Of a stretch of DNA of 64,000 nt, positions 8,377-16,856 are shown in pieces. This DNA is from JANQKX01 sp039028695 (lineage in GTDB: Bacteria; Pseudomonadota; Alphaproteobacteria; Kiloniellales; Kiloniellaceae): assembly GCA_039028695.1 (NCBI GenBank), contig JBCCHN010000004.1:28647-92646 (forward strand). The letters run 5' to 3'. A program made the translations under genes and the position numbers. The notes beneath the pieces were generated by a model, which did not search any database, had not been told where the DNA came from, and was given only the letters and a program-made list of their open reading frames with translations. Position 1 is the first letter of the stretch. Each line of letters starts with the position of its first letter.

Positions 8377-10785
8377 ATGTTGGAACTTTCTCGCGGTAAC
8401 CTATTTCCGGTTCTTCCCTTGCGCGACATTGTTGTGTTTCCGCACATGATCGTGCCGTTGTTCGTTGGGCGTGATAAGTCCGTACGCGCCCTTGAAGATG
8501 TGATGAAGAACGACAAGCAAATTCTGCTTGTCACGCAAAAGAACGCGGCGCAAGACGATCCGACGCCGGCCGATATTTATTCCGTCGGCACAATTGGCAC
8601 TGTCTTGCAGCTGTTAAAATTACCGGATGGCACCGTTAAGGTTCTGGTTGAGGGCGGCCAGCGGGCTGCCATTTCCCGCTTTGAGGAGTCGGGTGCCTTT
8701 TTCGAAGCCTATGCGGAGGTCATTGAAGAAGACGGCAGCGAAGACCGGGAGCTGGACGCCCTGGCCCGCACGGTGGTTTCTCAATTCGAGCAGTACATCA
8801 AGCTCAACAAGAAAATTCCGCCCGAGGTCTTGGTTTCGATCAATCAAATCGATGACCCGAGTAAACTGGCTGATACCGTCGCCTCCCATTTGACCCTTAA
8901 AATCCCAGAAAAGCAGGAGCTGTTGGAAAGCGGCTCGGTGAGCGAGCGCCTGGAAAAGGTATATGCCTTCATGGAGGGCGAAATCGGCGTGCTTCAGGTG
9001 GAAAAGCGGATCCGCAATCGGGTTAAGCGCCAGATGGAGAAGACCCAGCGCGAGTATTATCTGAACGAACAGATGAAAGCGATTCAAAAGGAGCTGGGTG
9101 AGGGCGAAGATGGCAAGGATGAGTTGGCGGAGCTCGAAGACAAGATCAAGAGCACCAAGCTGACCAAGGAAGCCACTGAAAAATGCATGGCGGAGATTAA
9201 AAAGCTCCGGTCCATGAGCCCCATGTCGGCCGAAGCAACGGTGGTTCGAAATTACCTGGATTGGATCTTGTCCATCCCTTGGAAAAAACGCACCAAGGTG
9301 CGCAAGGACATCGCTTATGCGCAAAAGGTCTTGGATGCGGACCACTATGGCCTTGAGAAGGTCAAGGAGCGCATCTTGGAGTATCTGGCCGTTCAGCAGC
9401 GCATGCGCAAAGTCAAAGGTCCGATCTTGTGCCTGGTGGGGCCGCCCGGTGTGGGCAAAACCTCTCTCGGCAAGTCGGTGGCAAGGGCTACGGGCCGCAA
9501 TTTCGTGCGCATGAGCCTCGGCGGCGTGCGCGACGAGGCGGAGGTGCGTGGTCACCGGCGGACCTATATCGGATCGATGCCGGGCAAGGTCATTCAGAGC
9601 ATGAAGAAGGCCAAGTCCTCCAATCCCTTGTTCCTCCTGGACGAGGTGGACAAATTGGGTGCCGATTGGCGCGGCGATCCGTCTTCGGCCCTGCTCGAGG
9701 TCTTGGACCCGGAGCAGAACAGCACCTTTAACGACCACTATCTGGAGGTCGATTACGATCTTTCCGATGTGATGTTCGTGACCACCGCCAATACCTTGCG
9801 GATGCCGCAGCCATTGCTGGATCGAATGGAGGTGATCCGCATCTCGGGCTATACCGAGGACGAAAAGGTTCAGATCGCGCGGCGTCATTTGATCCCCAAG
9901 CAGACCAAAGATCACGGCGTGAAAGATGCCGAATGGACGATATCCGAGGATGCCTTGCGGGATCTGATCCGTCTTTACACCCGCGAGGCTGGGGTGCGGA
10001 ACCTGGAGCGTGAAATCGCCAATTTGGTGCGTAAGGCGGTCAAGGAGATTGCCCTGGGCAAAGCCAAGGAAGTGAAGGTCAGCCGCAGGAACCTGGAAAA
10101 GTTCGCCGGCGTGCCCCGCTACCGTTATGGCGAAGCAGAGCACGAGGATTTGGTGGGCGTTTCCACCGGCCTGGCTTGGACCGAGGTCGGCGGCGAATTG
10201 CTGTCCATCGAGGCGGTGACTGTGCCGGGCAAGGGCAAGGTCAGTGCCACGGGCCAACTCGGCGACGTGATGAAGGAATCCATCCAGGCCGCGGAATACT
10301 TTGTCAAAAGCCGCTCGGTGGAGTTCGGCATTCATCCTAAGATCTTTGAGAAAAAGGATATCCACGTCCACGTGCCCGAAGGGGCCACGCCAAAGGACGG
10401 TCCGTCGGCCGGTATTGCCATGGTGACGGCGATCGTGTCGGTACTGACCGGGATTGCTATCCGTAAAGATGTGGCAATGACCGGTGAGGTAACCTTGCGG
10501 GGCCGAGTGTTACCCATTGGTGGTTTGAAGGAAAAGCTTTTGGCCGCCTTGCGGGGAAGCATCAAAACCGTGCTGATCCCCAAGGACAATGAGAAGGATT
10601 TGGCGGAGATCCCCGATAACGTGAAGCGGGCGCTGGAGATCATACCGACAGAATCGGTGGATCAGGTGCTTGGGCATGCCTTGGTGAGCGAATTAACCCC
10701 AATTGATTGGGTCGAGCCGGCCGAAGTTGAGGCAGCCCATTCCACATCAGGTGAAAGTGATCACGGTGGTCTTTTGACCCATTAA
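8377..10785 (+). CDS. lon: ATP-dependent Lon protease
   Basis: Cytoplasmic AAA+ serine protease that removes misfolded and regulatory proteins. It has an N-terminal LON substrate-binding domain (about residues 8-200, starting with LPLRDIVVFPHM), a helical region, an ATPase domain with Walker A GPPGVGKT at 355-362, and the C-terminal peptidase with the Ser677 (DGPSAGIAM) and Lys720 (GGLKEKLLAA) dyad. Length (802 residues) is normal. GAGGA five to six bases before the ATG supports the start. The stop codon lies inside a short tandem duplication. Confidence 0.98.
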   Translation: MLELSRGNLFPVLPLRDIVVFPHMIVPLFVGRDKSVRALEDVMKNDKQILLVTQKNAAQDDPTPADIYSVGTIGTVLQLLKLPDGTVKVLVEGGQRAAISRFEESGAFFEAYAEVIEEDGSEDRELDALARTVVSQFEQYIKLNKKIPPEVLVSINQIDDPSKLADTVASHLTLKIPEKQELLESGSVSERLEKVYAFMEGEIGVLQVEKRIRNRVKRQMEKTQREYYLNEQMKAIQKELGEGEDGKDELAELEDKIKSTKLTKEATEKCMAEIKKLRSMSPMSAEATVVRNYLDWILSIPWKKRTKVRKDIAYAQKVLDADHYGLEKVKERILEYLAVQQRMRKVKGPILCLVGPPGVGKTSLGKSVARATGRNFVRMSLGGVRDEAEVRGHRRTYIGSMPGKVIQSMKKAKSSNPLFLLDEVDKLGADWRGDPSSALLEVLDPEQNSTFNDHYLEVDYDLSDVMFVTTANTLRMPQPLLDRMEVIRISGYTEDEKVQIARRHLIPKQTKDHGVKDAEWTISEDALRDLIRLYTREAGVRNLEREIANLVRKAVKEIALGKAKEVKVSRRNLEKFAGVPRYRYGEAEHEDLVGVSTGLAWTEVGGELLSIEAVTVPGKGKVSATGQLGDVMKESIQAAEYFVKSRSVEFGIHPKIFEKKDIHVHVPEGATPKDGPSAGIAMVTAIVSVLTGIAIRKDVAMTGEVTLRGRVLPIGGLKEKLLAALRGSIKTVLIPKDNEKDLAEIPDNVKRALEIIPTESVDQVLGHALVSELTPIDWVEPAEVEAAHSTSGESDHGGLLTH

Positions 10786-10811
10786 TCAGTGGTCTTTTGA
10801 CCCATTGATTA
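10766..10811 (+). repeat. 23-base tandem duplication spanning the lon stop codon
   Basis: The 18-mer GTGGTCTTTTGACCCATT occurs at 10766-10783 and again at 10789-10806, a period of 23 bases. The bases after each copy differ slightly (AATCA and GATTA). The first copy encodes the last residues of Lon and runs into the stop codon; the second lies wholly downstream. It looks like a recent slip or duplication event and leaves the Lon protein unaltered. Confidence 0.85.
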
Positions 10812-10890
10812 ACGCCGTTGCGAAGGCGGATGATTTCATTGGGAAACTTCCGCCTCGAGACTCTCTGATCGTCGTGAAGCCAGCCTAAAA

Positions 10891-10922
10891 CCCCAGCAAA
10901 CCTGGGGAAAACTGAGGTTTTT
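10891..10922 (+). terminator. Stem-loop downstream of lon
   Basis: CCCCAG (10891-10896) pairs perfectly with CTGGGG (10902-10907) around the 5-base loop CAAAC. A run of five T lies ten bases further on (10918-10922). The gap between stem and T run is longer than in a textbook terminator, so this is a moderate candidate for the end of the lon transcript. Confidence 0.4.
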
Positions 10923-10936
10923 CGGTCCTTTTCACG

Positions 10937-10964
10937 TTGACGGCTTGAAAACGGCCTGTATAAA
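10937..10964 (+). promoter_or_regulatory. Sigma70-type promoter of hup
   Basis: TTGACG at 10937-10942 and TATAAA at 10959-10964 are separated by 16 bases, close to consensus, and lie about 70 bases before the HU start codon. This is one of the best promoter matches in the window. Confidence 0.65.
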
Positions 10965-11036
10965 CTTTGCCCACTTTACCGCCGAGTCGCGGGAAATTCC
11001 TGACAAAACTCCGACCAAACACCAAGGGGGTCTAAC

Positions 11037-11309
11037 GTGAACAAAAATGATCTTGTTGCCGACGTTGCGGAACGCACCGGCCTGTCGAAAGCCGAAAGTG
11101 CCAAGTCCGTGGATGCTGTATTCGATTCGATCAGCGATTCCCTTGCCGGTGGCAATGAAGTCCGTCTTGTAGGTTTCGGAACCTTTTCGGTTGCGTCTCG
11201 GGCCGCTTCGGAAGGCCGCAATCCCCGGACCGGTGAAACCATTCAAATTCCGGCATCCAAGCAGCCCAAATTTAAGGCCGGTAAGGGCCTGAAAGACGCG
11301 GTGAATTAA
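11037..11309 (+). CDS. hup: HU-family DNA-binding protein
   Basis: Small (90-residue) nucleoid protein that bends and compacts DNA as a dimer. The N-terminal helices (MNKNDLVADVAERTGLSKAE) and the signature VGFGTFSV, GRNPRTGETIQIPA and KFKAGKGLKDAV are all present. Translation starts at GTG 11037, with AAGGGGG six bases upstream. HU rather than IHF is supported by the sequence and by the lon-hup order. The gene is single, between its own promoter and a strong terminator. Confidence 0.96.
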   Translation: MNKNDLVADVAERTGLSKAESAKSVDAVFDSISDSLAGGNEVRLVGFGTFSVASRAASEGRNPRTGETIQIPASKQPKFKAGKGLKDAVN

Positions 11310-11331
11310 AAAGCCGGTTTTGCAAAGGTGT

Positions 11332-11374
11332 AAAGGCGGCTGTCGAGGCTATTTGGCCTGGCAGTCGCTTTTTT
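11332..11374 (+). terminator. Rho-independent terminator of hup
   Basis: AAAGGCGGCTG at 11332-11342 pairs with CAGTCGCTTT at the other arm, fully paired if two G-U pairs are allowed, and further pairs form inside (GAGGC with GCCT). The stem closes on a run of six T ending at 11374. It lies 22 bases after the HU stop. Confidence 0.75.
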
Positions 11375-11389
11375 GATGCAAAATGGATT

Positions 11390-11418
11390 TTGACCCGACC
11401 GGTCCCTTACGATAAGAA
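11390..11418 (+). promoter_or_regulatory. Possible promoter of tRNA-Val
   Basis: TTGACC at 11390-11395 and TAAGAA at 11413-11418 are 17 bases apart and lie 44 bases before the tRNA. The -35 is good, the -10 partial. The spacer contains the 8-base palindrome GACCGGTC. Confidence 0.4.
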
Positions 11419-11462
11419 GCGCCAGGGATCGCAAAAGGCCCAAAAATGAGGCCAAATTGCAG

Positions 11463-11538
11463 GGGCGATTAGCTCAGTTGGAAGAGCATCTCGTTTACAC
11501 CGAGAGGGTCGGCAGTTCGAGCCTGTCATCGCCCACCA
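11463..11538 (+). tRNA. tRNA-Val (anticodon TAC)
   Basis: Acceptor GGGCGAT (11463-11469) pairs with ATCGCCC (11528-11534), followed by ACCA. The anticodon stem TCTCG/CGAGA encloses TTTACAC, so the anticodon is TAC. D-loop AGCTCAGTTGG and T-loop GTTCGAG are standard; 76 bases including encoded CCA. Confidence 0.97.
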
Positions 11539-11679
11539 TTTCCCTAAGTTCTGATCTCGAAAATTAGACGCTATACCCACTGATGGTTTATTGACCTCCC
11601 GCTTTTGGGATAGGGCAGATGCCAGGTGGTGCGATTGTTAAAAAAGTGAGATACCTCCGGTGAAAGACGCTTCCTTAGC

Positions 11680-11708
11680 TTGACACTTTTGGGCCGCTCG
11701 GCTACATC
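11680..11708 (+). promoter_or_regulatory. Promoter of tRNA-Asp
   Basis: A perfect -35 hexamer TTGACA at 11680-11685 and TACATC at 11703-11708, 17 bases apart, lie 32 bases before tRNA-Asp. The CTTGACA form is common at strong stable-RNA promoters in alphaproteobacteria. Confidence 0.55.
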
Positions 11709-11740
11709 ACGGCGGCCTGGACGCAAGGTAACTTGGTCTT

Positions 11741-11817
<77 letters not shown>

Positions 11818-12154
11818 CAAAAAAGAGCCGTGGTTATGATGATGAACACGGCAAAAACGTAAGGTCTTGACATTGGGCGGGCGCTTGGTTCTCTGCGCTT
11901 ATCTATTCTGCATGAGATTTATGGGGCTCTGTGCGCGACGCATGCTTTTGCTGTTTGGTGCTTTCCCCTTGTGCAATTTAGCCTTATATATCTAGTGTTT
12001 GACGGCGAGCCAATCGGGATTGGCTTGGCCGCGAGGCTCTATATGGGCATAATCACCTCGGTTCGATTTCGAGCTTAGGTGCTTCGGCTGCGGAACCGCC
12101 GAAGAATTGGGGGGAGCCACGCGGAGTGTGTGAGGATCCCGAGGAGAAAGGCAT
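11818..12154 (+). other. 337-base region without a gene upstream of nuoA
   Basis: This stretch must carry the nuo promoter. I see an imperfect inverted repeat right after tRNA-Asp (GCCGTG near 11828 and CACGGC near 11848, a 14-base loop, no T run on this strand) and a perfect -35-like TTGACA at 11867-11872, but no good -10 at the right distance. No credible open reading frame or RNA fold stands out. The nuoA ribosome site AGGAGAAAGG ends the region. Confidence 0.5.
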
Positions 12155-12520
12155 ATGCAAAGCTTGCTCGCGGAATATCTGCCAATACTGATATTCTTGG
12201 GCATTGCGGTGGGATTGGCGAGCATCATTGTGCTGGCGTCCTACATCATCGCGGTGCAGCGTCCTGATTCGGAAAAAGTATCTCCCTATGAATGCGGCTT
12301 CGAGGCCTTCGACGATGCGCGCAGTCGCTTTGACGTGCGCTTTTACCTGGTCGCCATTCTGTTCATAATTTTCGACCTTGAAGTGGCCTTTTTGTTCCCC
12401 TGGGCGGTGGCCTTGGGAGACATCGGGGTGTTCGGATTTTGGTCGATGGTGATCTTTCTGCTGATCTTGACCATCGGCTTTGTCTATGAGTGGAAAAAGG
12501 GAGCCTTGGAATGGGAGTAA
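12155..12520 (+). CDS. nuoA: NADH-quinone oxidoreductase subunit A
   Basis: Small membrane subunit of complex I at the junction of the peripheral and membrane arms. 121 residues with three transmembrane segments and the conserved YECGFEAF and SRFDVRFYLVAILFIIFDLE signatures. AGGAGAAAGG sits just before the ATG. First gene of the fourteen-gene nuo operon; its stop overlaps the nuoB start region. Confidence 0.97.
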   Translation: MQSLLAEYLPILIFLGIAVGLASIIVLASYIIAVQRPDSEKVSPYECGFEAFDDARSRFDVRFYLVAILFIIFDLEVAFLFPWAVALGDIGVFGFWSMVIFLLILTIGFVYEWKKGALEWE

Positions 12521-13059
12521 ACCCACAAGGTCCAAGCGGTGCACCGATCCCACCGGGGGCGGGGCAAGATGCCATATTAACACGGGTGAGCGATGAGTTG
12601 GCCGATAAGGGCTTCTTGGTTGCCAGCATGGATAAATTGGCCGCTTGGGCCCAGTCCGGATCTCTTTGGCCCATGACCTTTGGTTTGGCCTGTTGCGCTG
12701 TCGAGATGATGCACACGGCCTGTAGTCGTTATGACATCGACCGATTCGGCATGGTGTTCCGGCCCAGTCCTCGCCAGTCAGATGTAATGATCGTGGCTGG
12801 AACCTTGACGAACAAAATGGCGCCAGCCCTGCGAAAGGTCTATGATCAAATGCCCGAGCCCCGTTGGGTTATCTCCATGGGCTCCTGCGCCAACGGCGGT
12901 GGGTATTATCACTACTCCTATTCGGTCGTTCGCGGCTGTGACCGGATTGTGCCGGTTGATATCTATGTGCCCGGCTGCCCACCGACGGCGGAGGCCCTAC
13001 TTTACGGCATTCTACAGCTTCAGAAAAAAATTAAACGCCGCGCGGCGATCATTCGTTAA
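12511..13059 (+). CDS. nuoB: NADH-quinone oxidoreductase subunit B
   Basis: Holds cluster N2, the last iron-sulfur centre before quinone. Ligands are visible as Cys61-Cys62 (GLACCAVEM), Cys126 (MGSCANGGG) and Cys156 (VPGCPPTAE). I start at ATG 12511, which overlaps the nuoA stop by ten bases and has AAGGGAG eight bases upstream; the open frame extends slightly further but without support. 182 residues. Confidence 0.97.
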   Translation: MGVNPQGPSGAPIPPGAGQDAILTRVSDELADKGFLVASMDKLAAWAQSGSLWPMTFGLACCAVEMMHTACSRYDIDRFGMVFRPSPRQSDVMIVAGTLTNKMAPALRKVYDQMPEPRWVISMGSCANGGGYYHYSYSVVRGCDRIVPVDIYVPGCPPTAEALLYGILQLQKKIKRRAAIIR

Positions 13060-13096
13060 GCGTGCCATCCTTCGATCGAAGAGCCATTCGCGACCA

Positions 13097-13717
13097 ATGA
13101 CCCAAGCCTTGCAAGATCTAAGCGAATACATCTCGGTTACTTTTCCCGACGATCTATTGGACCAGGAGGTTGCCCATGGCGAACTCTTTGTGTCGATCCG
13201 GCGTCAGGCGCTGATCAAGGTGCTGACCTTTTTGCGGGACGATCAAAATTGCCAATTTAAGCAGCTTATGGATTTGGCTGCAGTGGATTTTCCCGAACGG
13301 GAGGAACGCCTGGAGGTGGTCTATAATCTGCTGTCGCCCAAACATAATCAGCGCATCACTGTGAGAATCACAACGGACGAGGATACGCCTGTCGATACGG
13401 CCACCACTGTTTTTTCCGTGGCCAATTGGTTCGAGCGTGAGGCCTGGGATCTCTATGGCGTGTTTTTTGCCGGTCATCCCGACCTGCGTCGGATCCTGAC
13501 GGATTATGGCTTTGAAGGGCATCCTCTTCGGAAGGATTTCCCTCTCACCGGCTATGTTGAGGTCCGCTATGACGATGAGCAAAAGCGGGTGGTTTATGAG
13601 CCGGTAAAACTGGTTCAAGAGTTCCGCAGTTTTGATTTTTTGAGCCCTTGGGAGGGCATGCTTCATTTACCGGGTGATGAAAAAGTGGACGCCGAAGGCG
13701 AGGAGGGCAACGCCTAA
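13097..13717 (+). CDS. nuoC: NADH-quinone oxidoreductase subunit C
   Basis: Peripheral-arm subunit that packs against NuoD. The 30-kDa subunit signature is clear around WFEREAWDLYGVFF and EGHPLRKDFPLTG. The frame is open far upstream into nuoB, but that part is nonsense in another frame; the family begins at MTQALQDLSEY, ATG 13097. 206 residues, separate from nuoD (not the fused nuoCD of enterics). Its stop shares one base with the nuoD start. Confidence 0.96.
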   Translation: MTQALQDLSEYISVTFPDDLLDQEVAHGELFVSIRRQALIKVLTFLRDDQNCQFKQLMDLAAVDFPEREERLEVVYNLLSPKHNQRITVRITTDEDTPVDTATTVFSVANWFEREAWDLYGVFFAGHPDLRRILTDYGFEGHPLRKDFPLTGYVEVRYDDEQKRVVYEPVKLVQEFRSFDFLSPWEGMLHLPGDEKVDAEGEEGNA

Positions 13718-14895
13718 TGGCCGAGGTGCAAATCAAACCCTTGACGCTGAATTTCGGCCCGCAACATCCCGCAGCTCATGGCGTATTGCGCCTGGTGTTG
13801 GAGATGGACGGTGAGGTTATCGACCGGGCCGACCCGCATATAGGGCTATTGCATCGGGGCACTGAAAAGCTCATCGAGTATAAGACCTATTTGCAGGCCG
13901 TGCCCTATTTTGATCGGCTGGATTATGTCGCGCCCATGAACCAGGAGCATGCTTTTGCCCTGGCGACGGAGCGTCTTTTGGGATTGGAGGTCCCCAAGCG
14001 GGGTCAGTACATCCGGGTGCTTTATTGCGAGATTGGGCGGGTCCTCAATCACCTTTTGAACATCACAACCTTTGCCATCGACGTGGGCGCCATGACCCCA
14101 ATCCTTTGGGGCTTTGAGCAGCGTGAAAAATTGATGGAGTTTTACGAACGTGCTTCGGGCGCACGCTTGCATGCGGCCTACTTTCGGCCCGGTGGCGTGC
14201 ACCAGGACCTGCCGGCCGGCTTGATTGATGATATCTTGAAGTTCTGCGAGAGCTTTCCACAGGTAATTGACGATATGGAAGGGCTCTTGACGGATAACCG
14301 GATTTTCCGTCAGCGCACGGTGGATATCGGCGTAGTTACGGCCAAGGACGCCTACGATTGGGGCTTTTCCGGGCCCATGTTAAGGGGCTCGAATATTGCT
14401 TGGGATTTGCGCAAAGCGCAGCCCTATGACAGTTACGAAGACTTTGATTTCGACATTCCCGTGGGCAAAAACGGCGATTGTTTCGACCGCTATCTTTGCC
14501 GGGTTGAGGAGATGCGCCAGAGCCTGCGCATTATGGTGCAGTGCTGCGAGAACATGCCTGACGGTCCGGTCCATGTGATGGACCACAAGGTTGCTCCGCC
14601 CAAACGGGGCGAGATGAAACACTCCATGGAAGCGCTGATCCATCACTTTAAGCTCTACACGGAAGGCTATCACGTGCCCGAGGGCGCCACTTACGGCGCG
14701 GTTGAGGCGCCCAAGGGTGAGTTCGCCGTCTACCTGGTTTCTGACGGGAGCAACCGGCCCTATCGGTGCAAGATCCGCGCGCCGGGCTTTGCGCACCTTT
14801 CCGCCATGGACTTCATGTGCAAGGGGCACATGCTGGCCGACAGCGTGGCCATCCTGGGTTCCATGGACATCGTTTTCGGTGAGGTGGACCGATGA
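13717..14895 (+). CDS. nuoD: NADH-quinone oxidoreductase subunit D
   Basis: The 49-kDa subunit, related to hydrogenase large subunits, lining the quinone site with NuoB. NFGPQHPAAHGVLRL near the N-terminus and the DPHIGLLHRGTEKLIEYKTY region are characteristic; the end GSMDIVFGEVDR is the canonical C-terminus. 392 residues. It starts on the last base of nuoC and overlaps nuoE by four bases (ATGA), implying translational coupling. Confidence 0.98.
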   Translation: MAEVQIKPLTLNFGPQHPAAHGVLRLVLEMDGEVIDRADPHIGLLHRGTEKLIEYKTYLQAVPYFDRLDYVAPMNQEHAFALATERLLGLEVPKRGQYIRVLYCEIGRVLNHLLNITTFAIDVGAMTPILWGFEQREKLMEFYERASGARLHAAYFRPGGVHQDLPAGLIDDILKFCESFPQVIDDMEGLLTDNRIFRQRTVDIGVVTAKDAYDWGFSGPMLRGSNIAWDLRKAQPYDSYEDFDFDIPVGKNGDCFDRYLCRVEEMRQSLRIMVQCCENMPDGPVHVMDHKVAPPKRGEMKHSMEALIHHFKLYTEGYHVPEGATYGAVEAPKGEFAVYLVSDGSNRPYRCKIRAPGFAHLSAMDFMCKGHMLADSVAILGSMDIVFGEVDR

Positions 14896-15545
14896 AATAT
14901 ACTAGCTACACCAAAGGCGCGGCGGGCGATTTTGCTTTCACTCCCGAAAACGCACAAAAGGCAGACGAATACATCGCGCGCTATCCCGAGGGGCGGCAAG
15001 CCAGCGCAGTGATCTTCCTTTTGTACATTGCTCAAAAGCAAAACGACGGTTGGCTCTCTAACGAGGCCATTGAGTACGTCGCCAATTATCTGGACATGGC
15101 GCCGATCCGAGTGCACGAGATCACAACCTTCTACACCATGTTCAACTTAAACCCCGTGGGCAAAAACTTAATCCAAGTGTGCCGAACCACGACCTGCTGG
15201 CTGCGCGGGGCCGATGATATTACTCAAACTTGCCTGGACAAGTTGGGCGTGGGCATGAAGGAGGTTTCCGACGACGGCCTCTTTTCGGTCATGGAGGTGG
15301 AGTGCCTAGGAGCTTGTGCCAATGCACCCATGGTCCAAATCAACGATGATTACTACGAGGATCTGACTCCACGCCGCATGGCCGAAATAATCGATGACAT
15401 GCGCGTCGGCAAGCCCGTACCCGTCGGTCCGCAAACCGGGCGGCTTTGTTCCGCGCCGGAGGGTGGCCCACAAACCTTGCTCGAGCCCGTGGGTAAGCCG
15501 GCCAAAAAGGCGGCGCGTAAACCCGAAGCCGGGGAGGGGGCGTGA
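14892..15545 (+). CDS. nuoE: NADH-quinone oxidoreductase subunit E
   Basis: The 24-kDa subunit with 2Fe-2S cluster N1a; ligands Cys97, Cys102, Cys138 and Cys142 are in VCRTTTC and ECLGACANAP. The 217 residues exceed the enteric subunit of about 166 because of a C-terminal Pro/Lys/Ala extension (ending KPAKKAARKPEAGEGA), a common feature in alphaproteobacteria. The stop overlaps the nuoF ATG by one base. Confidence 0.97.
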   Translation: MKYTSYTKGAAGDFAFTPENAQKADEYIARYPEGRQASAVIFLLYIAQKQNDGWLSNEAIEYVANYLDMAPIRVHEITTFYTMFNLNPVGKNLIQVCRTTTCWLRGADDITQTCLDKLGVGMKEVSDDGLFSVMEVECLGACANAPMVQINDDYYEDLTPRRMAEIIDDMRVGKPVPVGPQTGRLCSAPEGGPQTLLEPVGKPAKKAARKPEAGEGA

Positions 15546-16834
15546 TGTTGCAGGATAAGGACCGCATCTTCACCAACCTTTACGGTCAGCACGATTGGGG
15601 CCTGAAGGGCGCCAAGGCGCGGGGCATATGGGACGGCACCAAAAAACTCGTTGAACTGGGTCGGGACGGGATTATCCAACAGATCAAGGACTCGGGCCTG
15701 CGCGGTCGCGGCGGTGCCGGTTTCCCAGCCGGCCTGAAGTGGTCCTTCATGCCTAAGGAAAGCGACGGTCGGCCGCAGTACCTGGTCATAAACGCGGACG
15801 AGTCTGAACCGGGCTCTTGCAAGGATCGCGAAATCCTGCGCAATGATCCTCATCGGCTCTTGGAAGGCTGTTTGGTTGCTGGGTTCGCCATGGGCGCCAA
15901 CTGTTGTTACATCTACATACGCGGAGAGTATTTTCTAGAATCCGAGCGCCTGGAGGCGGCTGTTGCAGAGGCCTATGAAGCGGGTCTAATCGGCAAGAAT
16001 GCCTGCAAGACCGGGTGGGACTTCGATGTTCACGTGCACCGAGGCGCGGGCGCTTATATTTGCGGCGAGGAAACCGCGCTTCTGGAAAGTTTGGAAGGCA
16101 AAAAGGGGCAGCCCCGTCTGAAGCCGCCTTTCCCGGCCGCCATGGGGATTTACGGGTGCCCGACGACTGTTACCAACGTGGAGACCATCGCCGTGGCGCC
16201 GGAGATCCTGCGTCGAGGTGTTGACTGGTGGACTAGCTTTGGGCGACCGAACAATACGGGTACCAAAATCTTCAGCATTTCAGGGCATGTAAACCGCCCC
16301 TGTAATGTGGAAGAAGCCATGAGCATACCCTTGCAGGAGCTTATCGAAAAACATGCCGGCGGCGTGATAGGCGGATGGGATAACCTCTTGGCGGTCATTC
16401 CTGGCGGCTCGTCGGTTCCCTGTCTACCTAAGCCGACCTGCGATTCAGTCTTGATGGATTTTGATGCCTTGCGCGAGGTCCAGTCCGGCTTGGGCACGGC
16501 GGCTGTCATTGTGATGAACAAATCGACAGACATTGTTGAGGCCATTTGCCGCCTGTCGCACTTTTACATGCACGAAAGCTGCGGTCAGTGTACGCCCTGT
16601 CGAGAGGGAACGGGCTGGATGTATCGGGTCATGACGCGCATGGTCAAAGGCCAGTCAACGATCTCCGAGATCGATACGCTTTTGGATGTGACCTATCAGG
16701 TGGAAGGGCACACCATCTGCGCCCTAGGAGACGCAGCGGCTTGGCCCATCCAAGGCTTGATCCGGCATTTCCGGCCTGAAGTGGAAAGGCGCATTTTGGA
16801 ATATCAAAAAAGCAATGTTGCGGCTGCCGAGTAG
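15545..16834 (+). CDS. nuoF: NADH-quinone oxidoreductase subunit F
   Basis: The 51-kDa subunit that binds NADH, FMN and 4Fe-4S cluster N3. GRGGAGFPAGLKWSFM is the flavin/NADH glycine-rich motif; cluster ligands are Cys346, Cys349 and Cys352 (ESCGQCTPCREG) and Cys392. ATG 15545 follows a strong GGAGGGGG; a GTG three bases earlier is less likely. 429 residues. Confidence 0.98.
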   Translation: MLQDKDRIFTNLYGQHDWGLKGAKARGIWDGTKKLVELGRDGIIQQIKDSGLRGRGGAGFPAGLKWSFMPKESDGRPQYLVINADESEPGSCKDREILRNDPHRLLEGCLVAGFAMGANCCYIYIRGEYFLESERLEAAVAEAYEAGLIGKNACKTGWDFDVHVHRGAGAYICGEETALLESLEGKKGQPRLKPPFPAAMGIYGCPTTVTNVETIAVAPEILRRGVDWWTSFGRPNNTGTKIFSISGHVNRPCNVEEAMSIPLQELIEKHAGGVIGGWDNLLAVIPGGSSVPCLPKPTCDSVLMDFDALREVQSGLGTAAVIVMNKSTDIVEAICRLSHFYMHESCGQCTPCREGTGWMYRVMTRMVKGQSTISEIDTLLDVTYQVEGHTICALGDAAAWPIQGLIRHFRPEVERRILEYQKSNVAAAE

Positions 16835-16856
16835 GATGGGAGACTAAGGAGAGACC

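Noticed and set aside
8620..10371. 583-codon open frame on the minus strand inside lon
   Set aside because: It mirrors lon codon by codon, has no family match I can recognise and no ribosome site; long antisense frames are common opposite GC-rich genes.
12842..13096. Upstream extension of the nuoC frame
   Set aside because: This segment is the +2 frame of nuoB and unrelated to any NuoC; the family start is at 13097.
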